DNA of 64,000 nt from contig CAJFCV020000002.1 in assembly GCA_904066235.2 (NCBI GenBank), positions 9,672,001 through 9,736,000 of the forward strand, written 5' to 3'. The DNA is from Bursaphelenchus xylophilus (Eukaryota; Nematoda; Chromadorea; Rhabditida; Aphelenchoididae). Positions 1 through 11,300 of this stretch are shown here, one piece after another. Below the pieces are notes generated by a model, which ran no database searches, was not told where the DNA came from, and saw nothing but the letters and a program-made list of their open reading frames with translations. Each line of letters opens with the position of its first letter. Position 1 is the stretch's first letter. Both the position numbers and the translations under genes were made by a program.

Positions 1-344
1 TTTTTCTGAGTATCTTGGGTTTTTTGGGGAGAAAAAAGAGTAAAGCAATTATTTTTTGGGAAGAAAAAGGATTTTTGTGGCATTGGGAAAACTCTGAAGG
101 ACAATAGAGCCAAGGAAGAGGACAATTTAGGCCGAGAGATAATGGATGAAAAGATTTTTTAAAATTTTTTCGCATTTTTCGTAGAAAAATTTTGTTAGAA
201 AATTAAAAAATTTCCTAGAAATTAATAACGTTGTAAGCTCCAAGAGGCTCTGTAGCCAAAAAAGTAGAATTTTTTTTGTCTGACCAGCTCTCCTCATTTT
301 ACGTGCTCTCTCTCTAGAAAAGGCCGTCTCTAGTCAGGGTAATA
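1..344. other. AT-rich flank with family A-like relic
   Basis: No gene is seen here. Around 275-335 the text resembles the inner part of family A elements (a CTGACCxxCTCTCCTCATTTT-like run followed by CTCTCTC). The same relic resumes at 1714 (TCTCGGCAACGCGAGCAAAG), so the element at 345-1711 appears to have split it. Confidence 0.4.
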
Positions 345-1711
345 CACTCCATTTCAAAATGATAGACACGCCTATAAAATTTTCAATTGCGGTGTCGGGG
401 TTCAGTTGACGGATACGAAACCTTAACAGGTTGAGAGAGGAGGTTTGAAAACCTACACCTACAAATAAATTTTCTCATTGCACTGTAATTGCACTTTACA
501 CAAAAGATTTTCCGAATTTTGGGTGTTTCAAAATGATAGACACGGTTGCTATTTTTGCTAAAAACTTGGGAATATGGGCCCCATAGTGCCTGAAATTCTT
601 AGTATGACTGTATTGCAACGGTCTGGACTTTACTGAGCTCAAAAAGCCCAAATTTTTATGCAATTGTCCCGGAATTGCACATATACCTCCATTTGGTGCA
701 ATCTGGCCTGCATCTGTCAGAAGTCCACTTTCCGTGGGCACAGACAGTGCAGATGCGACCAATGGTATGTAATGGAGTAGATCCAGTCAGTTTTCACCAG
801 TATGCAACACAAAAATGCGTGGAAATTGCAACGAAAACTGATTCCGCAGCGAAAGTCGTCACTTCTAAAGCTTCTCAAGCAGGTGCCTGTGGTTTGCACA
901 ACCAAAAAAGCTCTGAACTATCTTGAAAAACCACATACAAACGTTATTACATAATCTATATGTCCAGGTTCAGTCGGGCCAACGCCAGAAAACGTCAAGT
1001 TTCCAAAAAGCCCTTTTTGACCCATTTTTAAGCCTACTTTGCACAGATTCACAAAAGAATGGTGCACTGCGGACCTGCTGAAGCAATGCTGCAGATGCTA
1101 CCGTGCTAAACGTATTTACAAAAACCTAAACATTCCAGCCTAGAAGTTTTTCTTCGCATCTACCTTGTTTCGAAACGTAGGGTAGCCTTCAAAGCTGACT
1201 ATGTCGCAGCGGAAGCAGTTTTTGTTGCAAATGCCACGCATTTTTTTGTCGCATACTGGGGAAAACTGACTGGATCTACTCCACTACATACCATAGGTCG
1301 CATCTGCACTGTCTGTGCCCATGGAAAGTGGACTTCTGACAGATGCAGGCCAGATTGCACAAAATGGAGGTATATGTGCAATTCCGGGACAATTGCATAA
1401 AAATTTGGGCTTTTTGAGCTCAGTAAAGTCCAGACCGTTGCAATACAGTCATACTAAGAATTTCAGGCCCTATGGGGCCCATATTCCCAAGTTTTTAGCA
1501 AAAATAGCAACCGTGTCTATCATTTTGAAACACCCAAAATTCGGAAAATCTTTTGTGTAAAGTGCAATTACAGTGCAATGAGAAAATTTATTTGTAGGTG
1601 TAGGTTTTCAAACCTCCTCTCTCAACCTGTTAAGGTTTCGTATCCGTCAACTGAACCCCGACACCGCAATCGAAAATTTTATAGGCGTGTCTATCATTTT
1701 GAAATGGAGTG
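345..1711. mobile_element. Foldback transposon with IR/DR arms (Tc1/mariner-like), copy 1
   Basis: The two halves are near-perfect reverse complements for about 490-520 bp (left arm from 345, right arm ending at 1711). The ends read CACTCCATTTCAAAATG and are flanked by TA on both sides (343-344 and 1712-1713). The motif TTTCAAAATGATAGACACG occurs twice in each arm, about 175 bp apart (left arm near 353 and 525), which is the inverted-repeat/direct-repeat layout used by some Tc1/mariner transposases. No transposase is seen in the roughly 350-bp centre, so this is taken as a non-autonomous copy. Confidence 0.8.
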
Positions 1712-1815
1712 TATCTCGGCAACGCGAGCAAAGAGCGAATTAAGATTTTGAGACATTCATTTGCCTTTAATGTAGACCATCTATCCCAAATTTCAAGAAA
1801 ATCGAAAGAATTTTG

Positions 1816-3742
1816 CAGGGGAAGTACTCCAAGTGCGACGCTCAGATTTTCTTGAAATTTTGCACACACGTTGAGTATGGACAAATATCAATTCCTGAAA
1901 GTTTTAGCTCGCGCTTTGCGGGCGCCGCCGAGATATCGAAAGATTTTTGCCGCCGAGAGAGCACGCTAAACGTGTAGAGCGGTCAGAGAGAAAAACGCTT
2001 TTGGCCATAACTTTGACAGTTTCGTGCGGAAAAATTTGATTTTTTGTGGAAATATTACTCTCTACGGTAGAAATATACTGCCCGACAATTAAAAGTGAAG
2101 TCTCGATTCTGAGCCCGATATTGCCCTGAGGCACAAGGTATTCCCCCAGGCCTCTTCGGTACCCTACGCCGATACAGAGTGCCAATTTTCATACATGTGC
2201 ACTTAAAACGCACTGTGCAACGGGCGATTGAAAAATTTTTGGGCGACAATTAAAAGTGAAGTTTTTAATTTTTGGACTTACCTGACCTTTTGAGAGATCT
2301 GTTGGGACGGAAACCGTGCAGAGACATAGTCAAGGTTACAGTGAAGAGCCCTAGACACAATTTACGAAAATTGTTCCGAATTTTATGGTACCATTTCCCG
2401 GCATCAAGACGCGGGGTTTAGGTGCCACAAAACAGGGCCTTTAGGCACTATTTGTTGTAAGACTGGTAATTTTATGATGCTGAGTGCATTTGCTGACTAT
2501 CTTTAAACAAATAATGCTGCGAGTTTGTCAAATTTTGGCCCGCTTCAAAGCGTGCTTATCGACAACGGTACTAGTCAAGGAGAATATCGATGCAATTTCG
2601 AAAGATGAGATGCAAAATCAGCGCAAATTTTGTCTTGTACTTTTCGATTACCCTCTTAGCAGCTAAAAGCAGCGTTGTTTACTTGGAGGTGCGTACATAC
2701 CCCGTTTTACGATACACTTTACTTAACTTGGTATATACGCATTTTTCGCATAACTCGATGCAGCGAAATTGAAATTAATGATGTTGTTTTTGACTAATTT
2801 ATATCCAGAAAAATCATGTGAAGGGGTTTTGGGCCATTAAAACCCAAACCATGGCGTTACACTTCGGTTATGGACGGTAAATTTCAGCAACTTTAGGAAA
2901 CCGTTGTGATACCCGCTATTGTTGTCTCTAAAAGGAGCGATAACATAAAAAGTAAAGGTTTATAGGAAAGAAGGATGTCTATCCACCCCGATCCTACTAT
3001 CAAACCGAGAGGGGTACTGGTTCCTGCTACGGTATAAGTCAAAATAGGCACCTAGCCGTTATCCATATCAACAAGAACGCTTTGAAGCGCACCAAAACTT
3101 GACATACTCGCAGCATTGTTTGGACGAACAATGTCACAAGATGCACTCAGCATCATAAAATTACCAGTCTTACAACAAATAGTGCCTACAGGCCCCGTTT
3201 TGTGGCACCTAAACCCCGCGTCTTGATGCCGGGAAATGGTACCATAAAATTCGGACAATTTTCGTAAATTGTGTCTAGGGCTCTTCATTGTAACCTTGAC
3301 TATGTCTCTGCACGGTTTCCGTCCCAACAGATCCCTCAAAAGGTCAGGTAAGTCCAAAAATTAAAAACTTCACTTTTAATTGTCGCCCAAAAATTTTTCA
3401 ATCGCCCGTTGCACAGTGCGTTTTAAGTGCACATGTATGAAAATTGGCACTCTGTATCGGCGTAGGGTACCGAAGAAGCCTGGGGGAACATCTTGTGCCT
3501 CAGGGCAATATCGGGCTCAGAATCGAGACTTCACTTTTAATTGTCGGGCAGTATAGGCATGAAACTTTTCGTGCCGAAATTCGACAAAAAGTCCTAAATT
3601 TTGGCCGACTTTTGTTCTAAAAATCTCGGTTGTTTCTGCAAAGCGCGAGCTAGGATCCTCGCATATATCATAGAAAAAGTTGTTCTAAATTTGTGCCAAG
3701 TTTCATCAAAATCTGAGCGTCGCACTTGGAGTACTTCCCCTG
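1816..3742. mobile_element. Family A foldback element, copy A1, interrupted
   Basis: The ends are CAGGGGAAGTACTCC at 1816 and its complement ending at 3742. Arms match the other family A copies, including the recurrent words TTTAGCTCGCGCTTTGCGGG and GAAAATCTCGGTTGTTTCTG-like text. The element is split at its GGTAGAAATAGGCATG site by the foldback at 2076-3553. Family members elsewhere are about 340-450 bp, so removing the insert gives about 450 bp here. Confidence 0.8.
2076..3553. mobile_element. Foldback transposon with IR/DR arms, copy 2, nested in A1
   Basis: The ends read TACTGCCCGACAATTAAAAG and its complement, flanked by TA (2074-2075 and 3554-3555). Comparison with uninterrupted family A copies, which read GAAATAGGCATG here, shows a single TA at the empty site, so the boundary is exact. 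The core GACAATTAAAAGTGAAG recurs near 2245 in the left arm, about 160 bp inside. Arms of about 430 bp pair; the centre, roughly 2480-3170, has no transposase-like reading frame. Confidence 0.82.
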
Positions 3743-3841
3743 TTAATTTTGGGGTACCCACAGAAAATTTTTTTTCATCGACCGACTAGAAAAAACTGAG
3801 CATTTATTTTGACCTTTTAAAAATTAATTTTTCTTATAAAA

Positions 3842-6800
3842 ATGAGCTATGCTAATTTTAGAGACGTGAAAACAATGACCAGGTCGACAACTCGTCCCTT
3901 AACCACGGTTCGACCTCAAAAATCGCCAAAACTGGAGCACAAACAGGTCCGATTCCATCCGAATCTCCCAAAACATGAGAGAAAATCCTGGACGAGCATT
4001 TTTAACCACAGTTATGTCATCTCCGTACCTCTGGCTTCCCTATTTTTATACCTTTTTCAGCATTATTTGTAAGTTTGGTTTTTAAAATACGGACAATTCT
4101 GATTTTCGTAGAGATCTCAAAAAAAAATATTTTTTATTGTTACAGACGATTTCTCGACATGGACAAACGGGTTTACAATCATGTTCCGGGTGAATGCAGC
4201 TTCGTGGGGGGCTTGGAAAAAGGCGCGGTGGACCTGGCATGGCTGAATAATGAAACGGTCATTATTTCCACAGGTAAGCAACTTTTGAGCGATAGAAAAA
4301 ACGTTAAATATACGGTCAAGTCCCTATGCAGCGAATCGCAACAGACCAATAAATTCATTCGTTATAGAAATGCTTTATTTTATGAAGTTCACTTTTTTAT
4401 AAAATTGAGACTTGGGGCCGCTGAAATTGTTTTTTACAGAGAGTTTTTGTTATAGAGAAATTCCTTGTACAAGCATTTCACTATAGGATATAGCATACTA
4501 CAAGTACGACGCTCAGATTTTGATGAAAGCCGGTACAAATTTAACAAGGAAAGTACTTTTATGGGGGCTCCTACTTTTTGACGGGACATATCTCAAAAAA
4601 TCAGAAAAAATGTGCTGATCAGGGATATATAAATGTTAGCTGCCCATTTTAGGTTTTTAGGGGTGAAAACTCAGTTGGAAGTTGACTTAAAGTCCTTTAT
4701 GAACCCCTTTTCGCCTAATTTTTCACAGGTTTACAATTTTTATTTTGGCTTAAAATGATGTTTGTTGAGTTTCTAAAACGTAATAAATCAGTCTTGGCAC
4801 AAAAATTTTTTTTTCCGACCTTCATCTTCAAAAAAAGTTGATTCGGCCCAAAAGTGATGTCGAACCCGTGCGGCATTCCCCCTCTTGATTCCTAGACTAC
4901 GGCACTAGCCACTCGGCCACACCGCTCTCTTCCGAAGGAAGAGACCGACTGCGCTTTTTATCGTTTCGAATGCCTGCGCCTTTTGTAGGGAAATTAAGCT
5001 AGTTTTTGGGCATTTTCACCCATAAAAACCTAAAATGGGCAGCTAAGATTTATATATCTTTGATCAGCACATTTTTTCTGATTTTTTGAGATATGTCCCG
5101 TCAAAAAGTAGGAGCCCCCATAAAAGTACTTGTAAGATAATTTTTATATGATATATGCGTGATTCCTGGCTCGCGCTTTGCAGAAACCACCGAGATTTCG
5201 TTCCTCACCGCGTTCCGCCGTTTGCGTATTCTGTCGGCCGTAAAAATCGTTCAATATCTCGGCTGCGCCTGCAAAGCGCAAGCTCAAACTTTCAGGAGTT
5301 GATATGAGGCATATGAGTTCAAAATTAGAAACTCAGGGTACTTCCTTTGTTAATAGAGCTTTCATAATTGTGTTTCAAAATAAATTCCTATGAAGAGACT
5401 TCATAATAAAAAACTTCAGGATCAGATCTCAATAACGCTTCGAACGCTACAGCCGGAGCGCTCTCAGTTTGGCGGGTTAATGATGGAATGGCAAATGAAT
5501 TGTCGTTTTCCGGAAAAACCCCTCCAACCTTCAATCCATATGGAATATCGGTGTTTGCTTCGACGGTATTTGTAATCAACAGTCGGCGAGGGAGAGTGGA
5601 AACGGATTCTGTGGAAGTCTTGGAGATAAAAGATGGGAGGTTGCGGAGGAAACGGAAACCAGTGGCGTCAAAGCATTTTACGAGGTGAGATAGGGGAGAT
5701 CTTAATGTTTAAACTTTGTTAAGCTGTTCTGTTAACAGAAATTTGTAATAATCTAGTTATGAAAACAACTGTAAAGCTTGATTTACAGGGTGTTTCAAGA
5801 AATACGACTGAAACTTTTTGTGAATATCTTTGTGGTCTTTGCAGCTATCCAAGAAGTTTAAATTGATTTTAAAATTCGACGACGGGCGATTTGAGAATAT
5901 GAAAAAGAATTTTTTCTTGCATCGGCGGAGAGACCAACTTTCGGCGGAGACATTTGACGTCTTTTTTGGAAATTACGTCTCGTTACAAAGCCCAGAAAGC
6001 TCACCTACAGATGAAATTAGGCTTGTTCCATTTGGTAGGATTTGACTTTTAAGTTTCGCTAGATTTTCGGATGTTTCAAACATCGGCGAAGGCCCAGCGG
6101 AGACTTTTTTTACCGACGGAGTCCGTCTTCAGGACTCTCATTAACGCTAAAAGGTTATCAGTTTCAATAATCTCCCCTTTCTTTTAGCTTAGTGAATGTG
6201 GTCGGCCTAAGCTCCACCGAGTTCTACGCATCCAACCAGTACATCTATCGTAACCCTTATATGCAATGGATCGAATTTGGAGGCCACTTCAAATCTGGGG
6301 CTGTCTATTACTTTGATGGAAGGTTGATTCATCCTGCAATAAAGAAATTAAAACAGCCAGCTGGAATGGCGAGGGATGGAAAGTAAGTTGGCAAAAAAAA
6401 TTTGGTTCTTTTTGCTATGATGACATTTGTAATCATGTTTTTTCAGCAAGCTCTATGTCGCTGAATTTGGAGGGAATGCCATTCAAATCTACGATATCAA
6501 CGACTTCAAAACGCCGCGTCATCTTGAGGTAAGGGAAATAAAATTAAAATGAACACATATAAAGGTGGCCACAGAAGTTCTCGGCTTTTATTTTTGCTGT
6601 TAGTTGCAAAAATGGGTTGAAATTGATTTTGAAAAATCAGTAGACACTTTAATTTTCGTCCTGCGGCGATTTTACACAGTCTGCAGCGGGTTTTTCCCAA
6701 ATTTTTGAGCTTTTTTGGCAACGAAGTGTAAAATCCAGCGCCGACATTTTTTTACTGAATTTCGACAAACAGCAAAAATAAAAGTCGAGGACTTACAATG

Positions 6801-7525
6801 ACGACGTCCCGCAAGGTGGTTGCTCGCAAGTGTCGCGACTTCTATAAAAGTGCTTTGTTATTTACATGAAGCTGAACTTTATCCTCGGAAATCTCGCGTT
6901 GGTGGACCTGATCCAGTGGCAAAAAACGTACTATTTTGCATCCTGAAAGTATCAAAAATGCAGCAAAATACTTCCCTTTCCAAATAAAAAAATTCCGTTT
7001 TGAAGGGTACGCCCTATCATTTGCAAAAAGATTTTGAAATTGGAGCCTTTTCTCTTGGGGAGAATTGTATATTTTGCTACATTTCCGTCACTTCCCGGAT
7101 GCAAAATGGTACGTTCTCCGCCACTGGATCAGGTCCACCATTGTATGTGACCATCTTTATATCGATCCATAAAAAGCCTTATTCTTATTTGGAGCAAAAA
7201 TAAAATCCTTTTACAGACGATCAATCTGCTCTCCGCGCCATTCTCCATCGCCATGGAGCTGCGTCAAAGCGCGCTGACAGTCTCAACTCATCCGCTGAAA
7301 CTTCGATTTCTCGCCTTTCAAGCTTATCCCGAAGAATTTCTCTCTCCGAGCAATGTGATCCGAGTAAAGCAACGGAAGAACAAGACCTGGCAATTCACTC
7401 AGTTTTACTGCAATGACGGCGCCACAATACGAGGAGTGGTCACGGCCATGAGAATACCCGACAATCGGATTGTAATGGGAAATGTGAATAGGGGATTGTT
7501 GAAGTGCCAATTGAACCTAACTTAA
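3842..7525 (+). CDS. Paraoxonase-like membrane protein (MEC-6/POML type), six exons
   Basis: Coding exons are 3842-4068, 4146-4273, 5420-5684, 6188-6382, 6447-6528 and 7217-7525; all junctions are GT-AG and the phases join to a 401-residue frame. An N-terminal hydrophobic segment (about residues 55-76) suggests a signal anchor. The rest follows the paraoxonase beta-propeller: NHVPGEC, the block FNPYGISVF, FYASNQYIYRNPYMQW, MARDGNKLYVAEFG and GATIRGVVTAMRIPDNRIVMG near the end. Residues known in human PON1 as calcium ligands or catalytic histidine look replaced (E53 to V, H115 to Y in FNPYG, N224 to A, D269/N270 to P/F). MEC-6 and POML proteins are known to act in the ER as folding factors for DEG/ENaC channels, so a non-enzymatic role is inferred. 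The first ATG is uncertain; 3875 is an alternative. Introns 2 and 5 carry mobile elements. Confidence 0.85.
4545..5132. mobile_element. Family B foldback element B1, carrying a tRNA-derived core
   Basis: Ends are CAAGGAAAGTACTT and its complement, with TAA on both sides (4542-4544 and 5133-5135). Arms of about 130 bp pair, including TTAGCTGCCCATTTTAGG. Unlike B2 and B4, the loop includes a minus-strand tRNA-like segment at 4854-4945. The 3-bp TAA duplication fits PIF/Harbinger insertion. Confidence 0.8.
4854..4945 (-). pseudogene. tRNA-derived sequence inside B1
   Basis: On the minus strand this reads a perfect pol III A box (TGGCCGAGTGG, 4909-4919) followed by a B box (GGGTTCGACATC, 4856-4867). 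It is preceded by a hairpin TCTCTTCC-TTC-GGAAGAGA. The anticodon loop would read CTAGGAA (anticodon AGG), but the stem is mispaired and no acceptor stem is seen, so a working tRNA is unlikely. The 46 bp of hairpin plus A-box region is identical to that in B3 at 48290-48330. Confidence 0.65.
6900..7140. mobile_element. Family F MITE, copy F1
   Basis: Ends TGGTGGACCTGATCCAGTGG and its complement; arms include AAAAACGTACTATTTTGCATC. It fills most of intron 5 of the paraoxonase-like gene. No coding capacity. Confidence 0.8.
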
Positions 7526-7571
7526 GATTAACTTGGTTTTCAAGGTTTTTGAATCGTTATTATTTATTAGA

Positions 7572-7577
7572 AATAAA
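7572..7577 (+). terminator. Poly(A) signal AATAAA of the paraoxonase-like gene
   Basis: AATAAA lies 47 bp after the stop codon ending at 7525. Confidence 0.6.
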
Positions 7578-7942
7578 TTTAACAAGTATAACAGCATTGA
7601 AAAGACTAATTCAGTGGTTTTTTGTTTCTGTTGTTATGCGGAATGCCCTGCAGTCCGATTCACGAAAGCCAAGAACTCAAAACGGCCTCCGCCGGAGAAA
7701 AAATTTCCGCAGTGCATCAGCCAATGAGCGAAACATCCGCCAAGCTAACAAGACTAACCCACTATAGAAAGACGACTATGGAAAGTAAAACCTTTTTTTT
7801 ACAGTTTGAAGCTCAATTTGTTACGCTCATTACGCGGCGCGGCTATCTTCAGCTATTTCCCCGTTTTCCCCTTTTTTTCTCTCTCCTTACTTTCCCTTTA
7901 TTCTATAGCTCTAACCTCGGGTTATTAGCAAGTTGGCCAAGC

Positions 7943-8184
7943 TACAGTGACGGACCAATGGCAAAAACGCACCATTTTGTATCCGGGAAGTATCAAAAAT
8001 TTAGCAAAATACCTCCCCCTCCAAGTGAAAAAACTTTGATTTCAAAAGCCCGCCCGCTCTTTTTGTTAGGGCCCTTCAAAACCAAGTTTTTTTAGTTTGA
8101 AAGGGTGGTATTTTGCGACGTTTTTTGATACTTTCCGGATGCAAAATGATACGTTTTTTGACACTGGATCAGGTCCGTCGCTAC
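7943..8184. mobile_element. Family F MITE, copy F2
   Basis: Ends CAGTGACGGACC and GGTCCGTCGCTA pair, with inner words CCGGGAAGTATCAAAAA and TTTTTTGATACTTTCCGG. It lies between the convergent paraoxonase-like and TWK genes. The rest of 7578-8305 shows no gene. Confidence 0.75.
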
Positions 8185-8248
8185 ATGAAATTATAAAAAT
8201 TTTTCAATGCATAACCCCTGAAAACGAAACACTTCAAATGTAAGAAAT

Positions 8249-8254
8249 TTTATT
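8249..8254 (-). terminator. Poly(A) signal of the TWK channel gene
   Basis: TTTATT on the plus strand reads AATAAA on the minus strand, 52 bp past the stop at 8306. Confidence 0.6.
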
Positions 8255-8305
8255 CATCTCAAATATGACAGTGACTATGTACAAACATTCGTTGATATCG
8301 GCATT

Positions 8306-11300
8306 TTAAACTAACGGCTGATACTGGTAATGAGGATCGTCGTCGGCGTTCTGATGGCGACTCAGCGAGTTCACATCAGCGGTGTAAATGCCAGAGGAGG
8401 AGCGGTCATCTTCGTCCACATAGAGGACACGGCCTTGTTTGAAGGGGTTCTTGAAATCGGTGATGAAAATGGGACGTATCGCATTGGGATTCTGAAAAAT
8501 TGAGATTAGGATTAGGCATGGTAAAAAATCTTGCAAATTTCTGTGAAAAATGTAACCTGAATTCACGGGAATCTATAGAAAAATTAGGCTCTAAATATTA
8601 CAAAGGAAGTACCTCGAGTCGCTCAGATTTTGATGAAACTTGGTACAAATTTAGACAACTTTTTTTCTAAGATACATGCGCGATTCCAAGGCAACGCGTT
8701 GCTGAAACGACCGAGATTTTTGGTCGAAAGTTGAAAAAATCGAAATTTTTTTTGGCGAATTTTGGCTTCAAAAATTTCATACCTATTTCTACCGCAGAGG
8801 GTAATGTTTTCACAAAAAATTAATTTTTTCCGCACGAAACTGGCAAAGATATGACTAAAAGTACTTTTTTGTGACCGCTCTCCGCGTTTTGCGTACTCTC
8901 TCGGCCGCAAAGGTCGTTCAATCTCTCGGCTCTCCCTGCAAAGCGCAAGCTAAAACTTTCAGGAATTGATATTTGATCCATGACAGAGTTGTGTGCAAAA
9001 TTTAAAGAAAATCTAAGAGAAACTTCTCTTACGTTTCATCATGTACGATATAAATTTCTTTTTGCCATAACTTTGTTCAACCTGTGTATAAATAGATGGG
9101 TATTGGCTCGAAAGACCAAAAATTAAATGTACTTCGTTTACTCCTATAGTGGCTGACAAAAATTTCTTTCCACCTTGTATCTCGGGAACCGCTGGGCCTA
9201 GAACCTCCAAATTCGGCATAGAAACATCCTGGGACAATCTAACACCATAACCAAAAAATCATATCATTTGATGCACTTTCAGTGCACTTTTTATCCAAAA
9301 GGCAAAAAACGGGATGACAAAATTTTCTTTCCACTTTGGAAAAACGCTTGTAAATCATAAGCCAGAAGGCGCTAAGGCATGATTGTGGTATCGTTGTGTT
9401 CGCGAAGGAGTCCTCTCTTGATCCGTGTCACAATTTTACAATAGTTTTCGTTTGTTCGCCCTTGGGCGTCTGTTCATCGTCGCCTTGTCCGTTTTCAGCT
9501 AAACTCTTGGCCAGAAAAGCTCGCAGTAGGCCTAAGGAGACGAAACTGCCCTTATTAAATCTGGTATTTATGGTTGCAACATTGTTTACTCCGGCAGTAG
9601 AATTACATTTAATTTAAGCGTGTTGCATAGGAAAATGTGCACTTCCAGGGTTCTCGTTACCAGAAAATTACGTTATTATAGGAACACTGCAGGCAATTCA
9701 AGTAACTTTTTTTGCTGATATGTTTTCTACGATACTACAGCCTTAAAAAATAGTGACAATTTTAGTCTCGGATGTCGCGTTTAGGTTTGAGCAGAAGAAA
9801 GATTCCGCATGTCCCATGTGCAAAATTTGCAACCCTAAGCTTCCCGCGCAAGCAACTTGTCGTGCCAAAAACGTTAAAGGCAGGACAAAGTCAATGTATT
9901 AAGGCAGTCTGGTAGTCAAAAGTTCCAATGTGTCAAGCTTAAGTAATGCCAATTCCTCCCTGTCATATAATGCAACAACTTGCGTTACTAAAGACGACAT
10001 AGACCAGAGGGGGGTAAGATAAGGTAGTAGATTTCAACACAGACTGTCGTATAATACCTAAAATGCGCTATATGTCTAGTAAACGCATGTTATTTGGACT
10101 TTTTCATTCTGTACATAAGCGATTTTCTGGTTTCGCGAACCCTGGAAGTGCACATTTTACACTTAAATTGAATCTAATTTTACTGCCGGTGTAAACAATG
10201 TTGCAAACATAAATAGCAGATTTTTTAACGTCAGTTTCATCTCCTTGGGCCTTCTGCGAGCTTCTCGGCCACGAATTTGGCAGAAAACTGACAAGGCAAC
10301 GATGGGCAGACGCCCAAGGGCGAACAAACAAAAGGTCCTGCAAAATTGTGCCACGGATCGAAAGAGGACTTCTTCGCGATCACAACGACACCACAATCAT
10401 GCCATAGCGCCCTCTGGCTTATAATTTACAAGCGGTGGAAAGAAAATTTTGTCATCACGTTTTTGCCGTTTGCATAAAAAGTGCACTGAAAGTGCATCAA
10501 CTGATATGATTTTTTGGGTGTGATGTTAGATTGCCCCATAATGTTTCTATGCCGAATTTGGAGGTTCCAGGCCCAACGGTTCCCGAGATAGAGGTGGAAA
10601 GAAAATTTTGTCAGCCACTATATTTGATTCCTGCTTCTCCTCGGTTAAAAAAATTTTCTCAAAATTTTGCCATGTACACTTCCCCTGTTAGCTTTTAAGA
10701 AAAGGTCTGTTAAAGTCTGCTCACCCTGAGCGTCGGAATTTCCCCCGTCTCCACTTTGATGGCGTCATCCACAAACTTCTCCAAGTTTAACTCATCCATT
10801 TCGTTGACCGGTAAATTGAATTGATCTCCCAGATTCCTCACCAACTGTTTCATTGTCAATTTCTGCGAGCCAAACCAAATCGTGACCTGCGCAACATTGT
10901 CGATTTTCCGTCCGAAATAATGCAGTTTCTTCAAGTAATCCGCCGCAATTTCGATGGCAATCGAAGTCAATGCAAGCCCAAGTGCAACGTAGAGCAGTGT
11001 GAAAGCGAGGTACTCCCCGCTTTGCGGGATGATATCACCCAGACCAATCGTGGTCAAAGTCACAAAATTGAAGTAAATGGCCTTGAAAAAGTCCATCTCC
11101 GGCTCATAAGAGGAGATTATGATTGAGCCGAGGATGTTGTAGATGATAAAGGCCAAGAACAGCCCGATGGCGCCGGATTGAACGGTTTCTTCCACTTCTT
11201 CAGAGCATTCATTGGCGTTTTCGTCGATTTTGGGAAGAAGCGTTTGTTTGGAGGCTCGACGACAGCAAAAGAACGCTCTGAAAACGGTGAGGCATGAGGA

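Larger units (their letters stand above)
4492..5349. mobile_element. Family A element, copy A2, diverged and interrupted
   Basis: Left part 4492-4544 has the family A words GTACGACGCTCAGATTTTGA; the right part from about 5133 continues with GCTCGCGCTTTGCAGAAAC and ends GTACTTCCTTTG at 5349. It is split by the family B element at 4545-5132 and lies in intron 2 of the paraoxonase-like gene. Confidence 0.7.

Noticed and set aside
7504..8095. Overlapping plus-strand frames after the paraoxonase-like gene
   Set aside because: They run through the 3' UTR and the F2 MITE with no conserved features.
9396..10396. Possible transposase from two similar frames within the 9147-10620 element
   Set aside because: The two frames are mirror images from the two arms, and neither has DDE/D or HTH features.
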